Shown: positions 48,917-57,685, counted from the stretch's first letter. The stretch: DNA of 64,000 nt from Moritella sp. PE36 (GCF_000170855.1 NZ_ABCQ01000004.1:121748-185747), one strand, 5' to 3'. The notes: generated by a model from the letters alone, not told the origin. A program made the numbers and translations.

Positions 48917-49529
48917 GTCAATTTCCTTCCTATCAGTGCTAATTATTAAATTTTTACTACCTGATTTATTCATTAATTTTGTTTTTTGTCATAGAGAGAG
49001 TTTTATAACGCACAATAAATACGTCTCTAGGCCTGACTAAGCAAGTAACAAGCCATAGATTTAACTCTTTGAAATATAATGTAAAGGTAGTTTTATTTAG
49101 TGTGGTATGTAGCTGGATGGACAGGTCAATGAAACAGTATTCTTTGAAATAGTGATTAATCTATTGTAAATATTGCAATTTTTAATGTTGGGCAATGTAA
49201 CAGTTAAAAGTGTAACACCCGTTACACCTTGTCAATGAGCACTACTACTGGGTTGTTTAGATGGACTATTGGCCAGGCAGGAAGTTGGAGTAACCTTAAC
49301 ACCTTGGGCTTGAAACCACAGAATATCATCAGGTTACTTATGGAAATATAATATCGTGTATCTTAAGGTCGCCATCTACAAAAATAAATTCACTGCCATT
49401 AAGGACCATAGCCAACTAAGGATAAATCAAGCAATAACCAGCCTAATACCAGCCATTACTAGATTAGGTCTGTGGCAGTTTATAGATGAATCGAATTACA
49501 GCTGAGGCTATATAACAAAGAGGTTGGTA
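48917..49529. other. 613-bp non-coding gap
   Basis: Promoter region of the repeat protein (minus) on its left and the tail of the DUF3943 gene on its right. It holds a 7-bp perfect inverted repeat (listed separately) and no open frame I can support. A TGTAAC repeat recurs just upstream. Confidence 0.5.
49210..49227. repeat. GTGTAAC inverted repeat, possible operator
   Basis: GTGTAAC (49210-49216), 4 bases ACCC, GTTACAC (49221-49227). A further TGTAAC lies ten bases to the left. This is the look of a dimeric repressor site, but it lies about 290 bp from the nearest start codon. Confidence 0.4.
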
Positions 49530-50900
49530 TTAACGTTCACCAGCACCAAAACGGTAAATAAGTTGCCCACTGGCTATGTCATCATTTGCAGAGAACTTAG
49601 TACCGTAATAATGGTGCCAAGCGAGCTGGAGAGCCCAATTTCGATCCACTTTGTAGTACAGACCAAAACCGGCGTTAACCTGCGCGGTTTTGATATCTCT
49701 ATCCTGATCTTTCAACGCTTCTCCCAATCCTGCGCTGATGTAAGGACGGAAATCATTATCCGCATTGAAATAATACTGCATATCAACACTGTAACTCTCA
49801 TAGACAACTCGTTCGGTGCTGGTTTGTTCTTTCATCTCACCACGACTATAACTAAGCCGTGACGAAAACTGGGGAGTAAAGTATAAGCCGAGACTGAACG
49901 TCGGTGCCCAGCCATTTTCAAGACCCCAAAACTCATCCAAATTAAGATAAGCGCTACCCACAGAAAAACCAACAATACCAAAATCAACTGGGTCTTCAAT
50001 GTCTGCAGAATTATACATATCGCTACGCGCCTTGGTCGAATTACCTTTACCGTTGCCCATCGCATACCTCAGATTAATTTTAACCTGGGTTTCCGAACTG
50101 CCATTCGGTAAGCTCACTTCCTTAATGCCCACATAGCCAGTACCAGCGATAACCACCTGCTTACCAACCAACTGGTTAATGCCACGGCCTATACTGTCCA
50201 CGGGATCGAGAAAAAACAACGCGGTATCACCGAGTGCAGCGGAACCCCACACTGTTCCCCCCTCTAGGATAATTTCACGTTCCTGGTTAAATGCCCACTC
50301 ACCGTAGACCCAGCCGAGAACAGGTGTAACAACCAAATCTTGCAGTGCAGGTACTTCGGCGAAAGCCTCTATCCCATATTCCCAATAAAAGGTCGACATC
50401 AAAGCAGAGTAAATAAAGGCATCCCACTGTCGGTAGCCAGATTTACGTGCCGACTGGTAATATACGCCACCAAAATAAGGGTGACCAATGTAATTGATGT
50501 ACCATGCATCCCGATCCCAAACAGGCCCTTGCCTCACATTATCCCACCATTTTTCAATTAGGCGCTCATCGCTCGTCTCCCAGTTAGTGATATCAGTTGG
50601 CAGCAAAGCCAGAAAACCGGCAACACCAATACCATACCAAGCAACCGATTTTGTTTGCGACCACAGCCGTTCACCATCCTCACCATGGGGTGTCGAAAAC
50701 AAAGATATTTGGTAGGGATCAGCATAAACATCATCGGAAAGGGCTTTATCTTCCCAACTGGTGTTGGAAAAGGTGTTGGAAAATGTATTGGCAATAACAA
50801 GCGGGTTTTTACTGGTATTTTCTTCATGCGGCTCTGCGCTAGAGAAAGGACTAAGCAAGGTACATAACAGTAACAAATGCAGGTAATGACAAGGTTTCAT
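49530..50900 (-). CDS. DUF3943 outer-membrane protein with C-terminal beta-barrel
   Basis: Signal peptide (MKPCHYLHLLLLCTLL, cut near SSA-EPH). A TFSNTFSNTS direct repeat is near residue 40. The DUF3943 region (about 85-250) has IGHPYFGGVYYQSARKSGYRQWDAFIYSALMSTFYWEYG. The last ~150 residues alternate hydrophobic and polar as in an outer-membrane barrel (SFSVGSAYLNLDEF onward), ending IYRFGAGER, without the usual terminal Phe. Function unknown; probably an envelope protein. Confidence 0.82.
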   Translation of the reverse strand: MKPCHYLHLLLLCTLLSPFSSAEPHEENTSKNPLVIANTFSNTFSNTSWEDKALSDDVYADPYQISLFSTPHGEDGERLWSQTKSVAWYGIGVAGFLALLPTDITNWETSDERLIEKWWDNVRQGPVWDRDAWYINYIGHPYFGGVYYQSARKSGYRQWDAFIYSALMSTFYWEYGIEAFAEVPALQDLVVTPVLGWVYGEWAFNQEREIILEGGTVWGSAALGDTALFFLDPVDSIGRGINQLVGKQVVIAGTGYVGIKEVSLPNGSSETQVKINLRYAMGNGKGNSTKARSDMYNSADIEDPVDFGIVGFSVGSAYLNLDEFWGLENGWAPTFSLGLYFTPQFSSRLSYSRGEMKEQTSTERVVYESYSVDMQYYFNADNDFRPYISAGLGEALKDQDRDIKTAQVNAGFGLYYKVDRNWALQLAWHHYYGTKFSANDDIASGQLIYRFGAGER

Positions 50901-51143
50901 GTCTTAATATCTCCCAGATATTAACCCCAGATAGACCATAGCAGGGGTTAAACCGCAGCTATTAGCTAAATGAAAATGTAATAACTAAGCATAGTCGGCG
51001 GTAACCTAATCATCAATACTCGGCGGTACAAACTGAGGACATAATGAAGGGCTAATAAGCAGAGCTTAAATGAGGTGAATAGACGATGAGATTTGGTTGG
51101 GTAAACATAACTAAATAATGATGTTTGTGATTTATCGACGTAC

Positions 51144-52367
51144 TTAAGTCGCCAGTGTAAATTTTCCTGGCTGAGACATTTTTGCCATTTTTATCATATC
51201 GCTATCCATGCGCATATTCGCAAACCAATAGCCCGTATCATCATTTAAAAATGCATTACTGCGGGCCATAGTATCAAAAATGGCATAGGTACGCGCTTGA
51301 CCCAATGCGGCGCCGTGCTTGCTTCGCGTATGCACAGGAACGTTATTTAAGTCCTCTTCAAGGGCTGTTTTTAGATGCAGTACGTTAGCAGACCAGTCCA
51401 TGTGTTCAATAATTCTTTTGGTAATTGGTTTTTCCCATGCTTCAATCACTGCGGGTAAAAAGCTTAATGAGGGTCTAATGTCTGCACAGGCAAAATAATC
51501 ATCCATTTGTTCTTTCTCCCGAAACGTCTGCATCACTGACACCAGTGCATCTTCGAAGGCATGCGTAAAATGATTACATATTGCAAATTGCCCCAGACCG
51601 CGGAGAACCCCCAACAGCACGCCCTCGTCGGGTTCTTTATACCCAATATGCTGCAATCGCATCCGGGTAACATTGGCCATAATAATGCTATGTTGCCACA
51701 TTTTTGCGGCAATCAATTTAGTATTTTTATCAGTCAAATTGAGTAAGGGTTTGGCCATTAAAAGCGGGGACAGCATTCGACAATTTTCGATACCAATAAA
51801 CCCAATTGCGGTTTTTGCATCGGAAATGTTACTGGGCTTTTTTTGCGTTTGCTTGCAAAAACGAGGATTATTGACGAGTTCGAGAATATTCATCGCAAAT
51901 GAATTATGCGCTGATGTGAGGCTGCCAAGCTTTTGAAAGGTCAGATTAGGTCCGTAAGCAAACGAGGCGAAATCAGCAAAGCCAGTATGCACATTCAGTA
52001 CACGTAACATATCAGGGTGATTACATCGGTTTTCTAGTGCCACGATTGCCATTTTTAGCGTTTGAGCAAGGATTTTACTGTGTCGTGCTTGCTTTATATC
52101 TGCCGTAAACTGTCGTTCATTAACACGCATTTGTTCGCACGCTAATAATATCCGTTGGTTGTCGGCTATCCGTCCCTTCTCATCCACATTGGTGTCACAG
52201 GATGTTCCTTGCTGACTAAGTAGCGGATCAATTTCGTTTTGATCTAGTAGATACTTATGATTAACTATCCATTTAGCGTGACGGTTTTCCACTTGCTTAC
52301 AAACCTTGACGGCTTGCTCTATAACGGTTTGGCTATAGTTTTTATTTGAAAGGATCGACGCTGACAC
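51144..52367 (-). CDS. HDOD-domain protein, probable signalling regulator
   Basis: 407 residues. The middle portion (about 105-330) is an HDOD domain (related to HD phosphohydrolases, usually without the full metal site), with NSFAMNILELVNNPRFC, FIGIENCRMLSPLLM and MWQHSIIMANVTRMRL as the recognisable core. A ~95-residue helical N-terminus has no known domain. The start is GTG at 52367 with GGAG six bases upstream. No GGDEF/EAL or receiver partner is adjacent. Unlinked to its neighbours. Confidence 0.83.
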   Translation of the reverse strand: MSASILSNKNYSQTVIEQAVKVCKQVENRHAKWIVNHKYLLDQNEIDPLLSQQGTSCDTNVDEKGRIADNQRILLACEQMRVNERQFTADIKQARHSKILAQTLKMAIVALENRCNHPDMLRVLNVHTGFADFASFAYGPNLTFQKLGSLTSAHNSFAMNILELVNNPRFCKQTQKKPSNISDAKTAIGFIGIENCRMLSPLLMAKPLLNLTDKNTKLIAAKMWQHSIIMANVTRMRLQHIGYKEPDEGVLLGVLRGLGQFAICNHFTHAFEDALVSVMQTFREKEQMDDYFACADIRPSLSFLPAVIEAWEKPITKRIIEHMDWSANVLHLKTALEEDLNNVPVHTRSKHGAALGQARTYAIFDTMARSNAFLNDDTGYWFANMRMDSDMIKMAKMSQPGKFTLAT

Positions 52368-52484
52368 TCATTGCTCCTCATTTACAACTAACCGATTTTC
52401 AATAATTTACGATACGATATTAAAGATTAGCACATAGATAAGTAACGACATGAGTTAATAGTCATTGATTGAGAAAATGACGCC

Positions 52485-52647
52485 TATACCCAAGCTACTT
52501 CAAGGTGCACAATCAGCAAACCGAATGAAGAGTATATTCAAGGCATGAAGTCGAGGATTTAGTTATTCTAAATCAATACTTCATAACGCCGAAGATGCCT
52601 TCGTTCGACTTGCCCTACGGGAGGCGAGCAGGAATAACTTGGGTATA
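52485..52647. mobile_element. 163-bp MITE-like/REP-type palindromic element
   Basis: Ends are exact 10-bp inverted repeats TATACCCAAG / CTTGGGTATA, extending to 17 bp with three transitions. The interior folds on itself: TGAAGT..ACTTCA and GATTTAG ttatt CTAAATC form the central stem, and AAGGCA..TGCCTT lies outside it. No coding capacity. It resembles dispersed hairpin repeats known in marine gammaproteobacteria. No target-site duplication is obvious (flanks CGCC / TATT). Confidence 0.75.
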
Positions 52648-52689
52648 TATTAGGGGAATGAAGAGCTTGTGTTGGTGGATTTTAGACAT

Positions 52690-52719
52690 AAAAAAACCAG
52701 CTATAAGCTGGCTTTTTAT
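52690..52719 (-). terminator. Terminator of the Leu/Cys tRNA array
   Basis: CCAGC-tataa-GCTGG with flanking A and T runs, directly behind the last tRNA-Leu in the minus direction. Confidence 0.88.
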
Positions 52720-52725
52720 AAAAGT

Positions 52726-52811
52726 TGGTGCCCGAGGCCGGAATTGAACCGGCACGCCTATTAAGCGAGGGATTTTAAATCCCTTGTGTCTACCGATTTC
52801 ACCACTCGGGC
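52726..52811 (-). tRNA. tRNA-Leu(UAA), array copy 4 (last)
   Basis: 86 bases, identical to the other tRNA-Leu(UAA) genes. Anticodon TAA, CCA encoded. Last member of the array before the terminator. Confidence 0.98.
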
Positions 52812-52879
52812 ACTGAATTTTTTATAGTTTATCCGTTCCAGTGCAGAACCAACAAACTCGCTCTTTCAAGCTTTAATCA

Positions 52880-52953
52880 TGGAGGCGGGTCCCGAAGTCG
52901 AATCGAGGTCCACGGATTTGCAATCCGCTGCATAGCCACTCTGCCAACCCGCC
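52880..52953 (-). tRNA. tRNA-Cys(GCA), array copy 3
   Basis: 74 bases with encoded CCA. Acceptor stem GGCGGGT/ACCCGCC, anticodon GCA in TTGCAAA, T-loop TTCGA. Identical to the two other copies. Confidence 0.98.
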
Positions 52954-53040
52954 ATATACTGCGATGACAAATTAATTGTTAACACAGAGTGCTAATTTTA
53001 CATCTTAGCGAGATATACTATTGCTAGTATTAGTATTAAT

Positions 53041-53126
53041 TGGTGCCCGAGGCCGGAATTGAACCGGCACGCCTATTAAGCGAGGGATTTTAAATCCCTT
53101 GTGTCTACCGATTTCACCACTCGGGC
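53041..53126 (-). tRNA. tRNA-Leu(UAA), array copy 3
   Basis: Identical 86-base gene, 315 bp from the copy at 52726, showing the size of the repeat unit. Confidence 0.98.
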
Positions 53127-53193
53127 ACTGAATTTTTATAGTTTATTCGTTCCAGTGCAGAACCAACAAACTCACTCTTTCAAGCTTAAATAA

Positions 53194-53267
53194 TGGAGGC
53201 GGGTCCCGAAGTCGAATCGAGGTCCACGGATTTGCAATCCGCTGCATAGCCACTCTGCCAACCCGCC
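53194..53267 (-). tRNA. tRNA-Cys(GCA), array copy 2
   Basis: 74 bases, anticodon GCA, CCA encoded, identical to the other Cys copies. Confidence 0.98.
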
Positions 53268-53355
53268 AAATCCTGCCATCACAACTTTCGTTGCTAATAC
53301 AGGGTGCTAATTTTACATCTTAGCTGGATATACTATTTCTAGTATTAGTATTAAT

Positions 53356-53441
53356 TGGTGCCCGAGGCCGGAATTGAACCGGCACGCCTATTAAGCGAGG
53401 GATTTTAAATCCCTTGTGTCTACCGATTTCACCACTCGGGC
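53356..53441 (-). tRNA. tRNA-Leu(UAA), array copy 2
   Basis: Identical 86-base gene, again 315 bp from its neighbour. Confidence 0.98.
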
Positions 53442-53509
53442 ACTGAATTTTTTATAGTTTATCCGTTCCAGTGCAGAACCAACAAACTTGCTCTTTCAAG
53501 CTTAAATCA

Positions 53510-53583
53510 TGGAGGCGGGTCCCGAAGTCGAATCGAGGTCCACGGATTTGCAATCCGCTGCATAGCCACTCTGCCAACCCGCC
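53510..53583 (-). tRNA. tRNA-Cys(GCA), array copy 1
   Basis: 74 bases, anticodon GCA, CCA encoded. Confidence 0.98.
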
Positions 53584-53635
53584 AAATATTTTATTTAAAG
53601 TTATATGTTTAACGTTATATCTAACAAAAAGAAAT

Positions 53636-53721
53636 TGGTGCCCGAGGCCGGAATTGAACCGGCACGCCTATTAAGCGAGGGATTTTAAATCCCTTGTGTC
53701 TACCGATTTCACCACTCGGGC
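53636..53721 (-). tRNA. tRNA-Leu(UAA), array copy 1 (first transcribed)
   Basis: Identical 86-base gene. It is nearest the strong promoter at 53790-53817 and separated from the next Cys gene by a spacer unlike those of the other units. Confidence 0.98.
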
Positions 53722-53789
53722 ACAGCATTCTTTTTACATATCATCTAAGCTGTTTTAATTAAACTGCTTTAGCCCCTATGTGCTGACGC

Positions 53790-53817
53790 ATTCTACAGAC
53801 CTAAAAGAGAGAGTCAA
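53790..53817 (-). promoter_or_regulatory. Strong sigma-70 promoter of the tRNA array
   Basis: Minus strand TTGACT, 16 bases, TAGAAT, followed by a GC-containing discriminator (GCGTCAG) typical of stable-RNA promoters, about 70 bp before the first tRNA. Confidence 0.75.
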
Positions 53818-53822
53818 CACCC

Positions 53823-53843
53823 TTTTAATCGCATTGATTAAAA
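53823..53843 (-). terminator. Possible weak terminator after pgsA
   Basis: TTTTAATC-gcatt-GATTAAAA forms an 8-bp AT-only stem between pgsA and the tRNA promoter. Low stability leaves its role open. Confidence 0.35.
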
Positions 53844-53952
53844 CGTTTACGTTTCAACCTAAACAGTTTGTTTTTTAGCTAAAAAGGGTTAAATAATACC
53901 GTATTAGCGACATGTTCTAACAAGAACCTAAGTAGTCGTTAAAAATGACGTC

Positions 53953-54531
53953 TTAATCTTCGCTAGTGAGTTCGCCCCACGCCGCAGCAAAATACTGCAC
54001 CATAGAAACAACGGTTAATACCATCGCCGCATAGAACACGAGATAAGCAAGGTAAACCATCCAAGGGCCTTGTTGCCAAATGAAACCGCCTAGCGCCAAC
54101 ATTTGCAAACTGGTTTTCCACTTCCCGGCATTACCAACCGCAACGTTGGCACGTTTACCGAGATCGGCCATCCATTCACGTAAACCTGAAATAGCAAGCT
54201 CGCGGCCAATCATAATAAGCGTAGGGATCATGATCCATAATGCACTGTGCTCGCCAACCGTTGCAGCGATACGGTCGTGATCAGCGGCAACCATCACTAA
54301 CGCCGTGATCACCATGATTTTATCGGCGACAGGATCAAGAAATGCGCCAAGCTTGCTTGATACATTCCAACGTCTTGCTATATAACCATCAAGGTAATCA
54401 GTTACGCCAGCAATAAAGAAAATCCAGGCGGCGATATAAAACGAATTTTCAATTGGTAAATAAAACGCGAGAACAAAAAAAGGAATTAAAATCACGCGAA
54501 ACAAAGTTAAAATATTGGGTATGTTTTTCAT
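53953..54531 (-). CDS. pgsA: PgsA, phosphatidylglycerophosphate synthase
   Basis: Makes phosphatidylglycerophosphate from CDP-diacylglycerol and glycerol-3-phosphate in the inner membrane. The CDP-alcohol phosphotransferase motif is complete: DYLDGYIARRW followed by GAFLDPVADK. 192 residues, several hydrophobic helices. I used the ATG at 54531 (KNIPNILTLFRVILIPFF, as in E. coli PgsA), with GAGA just upstream. An ATG three codons earlier lacks a site. Followed by the tRNA array, as in enterics. Confidence 0.96.
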   Translation of the reverse strand: MKNIPNILTLFRVILIPFFVLAFYLPIENSFYIAAWIFFIAGVTDYLDGYIARRWNVSSKLGAFLDPVADKIMVITALVMVAADHDRIAATVGEHSALWIMIPTLIMIGRELAISGLREWMADLGKRANVAVGNAGKWKTSLQMLALGGFIWQQGPWMVYLAYLVFYAAMVLTVVSMVQYFAAAWGELTSED

Positions 54532-54580
54532 TATTCTCATGCTTTTGAAATATAAACGCCTCTATAGTCCTATATCTTGC

Positions 54581-56434
54581 TTATTGATGCAACGAATCAT
54601 AAATTTTTTCTGCTAAATCAATACTTATACCTGGTACTTTTGCAATTTCTTCCCTACTTGCACCACGTAATTGCTGTAAGCCACCCATATATTTAAGTAA
54701 AACTTGACGACGCTTCGGCCCAACCCCGGGAATATTTTCTAACGCGCTAGTGCGTTTGACTTTATTGCGGCGCGCACGATGTCCGGTAATGGCAAAGCGA
54801 TGGGATTCATCACGAATATGTTGTACAAGATGCAATGCGGGCGAATCACTGGGTAAATAAAATTCGATGTCAGGTACATTATCCAACGCCCCCGATAAGA
54901 TTAATGTCTCTAAACCCGCTTTACGCGTCACTCCTTTAGCAATACCAATGATTAGCGGCCGTTTAACCACAAAATTATCCGCGTATTGAGTGAGCACTCG
55001 CTCCGCCTGGGTCATTTGCCCTTTGCCACCATCAATAAATAAAATATCAGGTATTTTGTCAACTTCAGCGACTTTCTTAAAGCGGCGGTCTAATACCTGA
55101 GCCATGGCGGCATAATCATCGCCACCGGTAATGCCACTGATATTATAGTGTCGGTAATCGGTTTTATTGGGTCCATCACGATTAAATACCACGCAAGATG
55201 CCACGGTTTGCTCGCCACCCGTGTGACTAATATCAAAACATTCCATACGCTGGATCTTGCCATCAAACTTCAATACTTTCTCTAATGCTTTGAAACGATT
55301 TAGCACGGTGCTTTTAGTGGCTAACTTAGTTGTTAATGCGCTTTCAGCGTTAGTAAGCGCCAACCTTAAAAATTTATGCCGGTCACCACGTTTAGGACTC
55401 GTCAGTTTTATTTTACGCCCTGCCAGTTGGCTTAAACTCGATTCAATCAGGTCATTATCTTCCGGCAACTCAGTTAACAACACTTCTTTAGGGATGGCCT
55501 GCTGTGTTTCTTTATTCAGGTAATACTGTAATAAAAAGGCTTGGATCACTTCGCTAATATCAGTATCAGCGGGTACTTTAGGGAAATAACTGCGGCTGCC
55601 AAAGACTTTACCTGACCGTACAAATAATAAATGCACACAGGCAATACCATTTTTGTAGGCAAAACCAATGACGTCCATCTCACCTAAATCCGACGTTACG
55701 TATTGCTGTTCTTGGATGGTTCTTAATGCTTGGATCTGGTCGCGATAACGTGCGGCAGCTTCAAAATCCAACTGCTGACTGGCATTTTCCATCTTCATCA
55801 CTAATTCATTAATGACGTCGATATTTTTACCTTTCAAAAATAATGCAGCAAGTTCAACCTGCTGGTTGTATTCCTCAGGATTATCCATTTTCACACAAGG
55901 GCCTAAACAACGCTTGAGCTGGAATTGTAAACACGGTCGCGAACGATTTTGGTAATAGCTATCCTCACACTGACGTACAGGAAATAGCTTTTGCATTAAA
56001 TGCAGACTTTCTCGCACCGCACTACCGCTTGGATAGGGACCAAAATATTGCCCTTTGCGCTTATTCTTGCTGCGAATAGAGGTTAACTGTGGATGCTTGT
56101 GAGCGGTTATCAGTATGTAAGGGTAAGACTTATCATCCCGCAGCGAAACGTTATAACGCGGTTGATATCGCTTAATATAGGTATGTTCAAGTACCAGCGC
56201 TTCAGTCTCGGAGTGCGTTACCGTAACATCAATATTGGTAATATGCGTAACCAGTACCCGGGTTTTTTCACGATCGACGGTTTTTCGAAAATAACTGGTT
56301 AGGCGTTTATGCAGATCTTTGGCTTTGCCGACATAAATAACCACGTCTTTATGGTCATACATTCGATAAACACCAGGTTGATGTGAGACCGTTTTTAAGA
56401 AATCTTGATGATTGAATTGTTCTTTTTCAGGCAT
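54581..56434 (-). CDS. uvrC: UvrC, excinuclease ABC nuclease subunit
   Basis: Makes both incisions in nucleotide excision repair. N-terminal GIY-YIG nuclease domain ([22 protein letters not shown]), a UVR motif (~200-235), RNase H-like C-terminal nuclease ([30 protein letters not shown]) and tandem helix-hairpin-helix ([18 protein letters not shown]). I used the ATG at 56434 ([21 protein letters not shown], in line with E. coli UvrC); it has no clear ribosome-binding site and follows a terminator hairpin by only a few bases. Upstream neighbour uvrY is the usual partner. Confidence 0.96.
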   Translation of the reverse strand: MPEKEQFNHQDFLKTVSHQPGVYRMYDHKDVVIYVGKAKDLHKRLTSYFRKTVDREKTRVLVTHITNIDVTVTHSETEALVLEHTYIKRYQPRYNVSLRDDKSYPYILITAHKHPQLTSIRSKNKRKGQYFGPYPSGSAVRESLHLMQKLFPVRQCEDSYYQNRSRPCLQFQLKRCLGPCVKMDNPEEYNQQVELAALFLKGKNIDVINELVMKMENASQQLDFEAAARYRDQIQALRTIQEQQYVTSDLGEMDVIGFAYKNGIACVHLLFVRSGKVFGSRSYFPKVPADTDISEVIQAFLLQYYLNKETQQAIPKEVLLTELPEDNDLIESSLSQLAGRKIKLTSPKRGDRHKFLRLALTNAESALTTKLATKSTVLNRFKALEKVLKFDGKIQRMECFDISHTGGEQTVASCVVFNRDGPNKTDYRHYNISGITGGDDYAAMAQVLDRRFKKVAEVDKIPDILFIDGGKGQMTQAERVLTQYADNFVVKRPLIIGIAKGVTRKAGLETLILSGALDNVPDIEFYLPSDSPALHLVQHIRDESHRFAITGHRARRNKVKRTSALENIPGVGPKRRQVLLKYMGGLQQLRGASREEIAKVPGISIDLAEKIYDSLHQ

Positions 56435-56462
56435 AAAATAAAAGATGCCCGAAGACATCTTT
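56431..56462 (-). terminator. UUCG-loop hairpin between uvrY and uvrC
   Basis: AAAGATGTC-TTCG-GGCATCTTT (9 pairs, one G-U) followed by TATTTTATG on the minus strand. The stable UUCG tetraloop and AT-rich trailer look like a terminator, yet the uvrC ATG lies inside the trailer. Confidence 0.85.
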
Positions 56463-56493
56463 CTCAATTAATGTTAATTAACGTAATACTTAA

Positions 56494-57138
56494 TTATAGT
56501 GTATCTGCATCTAAGATACCGTGTCTGATCGCTAGGTGAGTCAGCTCTACGTCACCATTAATATTCAGCTTACTGAATAAGCGATAGCGATAAGCGTTAA
56601 CCGTCTTAGAGTTAAGGTGTAGCTGCTCGGCAATATCGACCACTCTTTGCCCTTTCGTAATCATCATCATGATTTGTAACTCACGTTCTGACAGATTTTG
56701 GAAAGGGTTTTCGCTAGCTGATGAAAATTGACTTAATGCCATCTGCTGTGCAATTTCAGGTGCAATATAACGCTGGCCACTATGCACTTTTCGAATTGCG
56801 CCTAATACTTCGTCAGGTGCTGCACTTTTAGTTAAATAACCAGAACCACCTGCTTGCATTACTTTACTTGGGAAAGGTTCTTCCGTGTGTATCGTTAATA
56901 CGATAATTTTAATATCAGGATTATTTCGTAAAATTTTACGTGTCGCTTCTAATCCGCCAATACCTGGCATATTCATGTCCATCAAGATCACATCTGGCTG
57001 GTTTTCTCGACAAAACTGAACGGCATCCTCTCCGCATGAAACTTCACCCACGACTTTAATACCACGTACATCTTCAAGAATTCGGCGAATGCCGGTACGG
57101 ACTAATTCGTGATCATCGACAAGGAATACATTAATCAA
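56494..57138 (-). CDS. uvrY: UvrY/GacA, LuxR-type response regulator
   Basis: Response regulator of the BarA/GacS system controlling CsrB-type small RNAs. Receiver domain with D54 (VILMDMNMPGIGG) and a C-terminal LuxR helix-turn-helix (LSERELQIMMMITKGQRVVDIAEQLHLNSKTVNAYRYRLFSKL). The start is TTG at 57138 (translated MINVFLVDDHELV), with GGAG eight bases upstream. Upstream of uvrC as in enterics and pseudomonads; the sensor kinase is not in the window. Confidence 0.97.
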   Translation of the reverse strand: MINVFLVDDHELVRTGIRRILEDVRGIKVVGEVSCGEDAVQFCRENQPDVILMDMNMPGIGGLEATRKILRNNPDIKIIVLTIHTEEPFPSKVMQAGGSGYLTKSAAPDEVLGAIRKVHSGQRYIAPEIAQQMALSQFSSASENPFQNLSERELQIMMMITKGQRVVDIAEQLHLNSKTVNAYRYRLFSKLNINGDVELTHLAIRHGILDADTL

Positions 57139-57523
57139 AAGAATATCTCCGCATACACATACATATAATTTCTAAAGAGCATAATACATTAGATGTTCAA
57201 AAATAGGTTGTTATTTTTATCCTCTAACTCATCATTGAAGCTAATATATTTATACCAAATAATAATATGGCATTATATATCAATAATTTAATAACTATAT
57301 TACTTTAAAGCTAAAATGCGGTGCAGTTGGCAAAATAAAAAATACTTACTAAGAAAGGGGAAAACTTCAATCACTGTATAATGGCTTTATAAAAATACAT
57401 AAACGACACATGTGCTTTTATTACTGATAATACAACGAGTTACTAATTAACCACCACTGATTTGATCAGAGCCATTAAAAATATGTTACATTTTGTCTAT
57501 AAGCTAGCGAAAAGGATAAATCG
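57139..57523. other. 385-bp AT-rich gap between uvrY and the small Cys-rich gene
   Basis: Divergent promoter region for uvrY (minus) and the Cys-rich gene (plus). Many TATA-like stretches but no box pair I would defend, and no open frame or repeat. Confidence 0.5.
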
Positions 57524-57685
57524 ATGGAAAAATCGCAACCACAGTTAATTGAAAAGCCCTACCCACCTGCAGATGATGACTGTTGTGGTGGTGGTGCTTG
57601 CTGCCCTTGTGTTTGGGATAATTACTACGCACAACGAAAATTATGGAACGCACAACGTGCCGCACTGCTTGAAGAAACGGTATGA
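57524..57685 (+). CDS. Small Cys-rich protein (oxidoreductase-like domain)
   Basis: 53 residues, too short for most gene finders. It opens MEKSQPQLIEKPYPPADDD, followed by CCGGGACCPCVWDNYY with five cysteines (C20, C21, C26, C27, C29), and ends in a helical, charged tail. This is the pattern of the oxidoreductase-like (PF09791-type) small proteins. AAGGA stands eight bases before the ATG. Function unknown; the cysteines suggest metal or redox binding. Confidence 0.8.
   Translation: MEKSQPQLIEKPYPPADDDCCGGGACCPCVWDNYYAQRKLWNAQRAALLEETV

Larger units (their letters stand above)
52368..52725. other. Intergenic region with a MITE-like element and tRNA terminator
   Basis: It contains the hairpin element at 52485-52647 and the tRNA-array terminator (52690-52719), both listed separately. 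The remaining bases show no gene. Confidence 0.7.
52726..53441 (-). repeat. Tandem ~315-bp Leu-Cys tRNA unit
   Basis: The Leu genes recur at 315-bp intervals, and the spacers are also nearly the same (for example the CAGTGCAGAACCAACAAACT stretch between Leu and Cys), so whole units were duplicated, not just the tRNAs. Confidence 0.9.

Noticed and set aside
53471..53674. Open frame across the tRNA array
   Set aside because: It translates tRNA-Cys and tRNA-Leu sequence; not a protein gene.
52726..53721. Regularly spaced repeats that look like a CRISPR array
   Set aside because: The repeat units are full tRNA-Leu and tRNA-Cys genes 315 bp apart; there are no short repeats with unique spacers.
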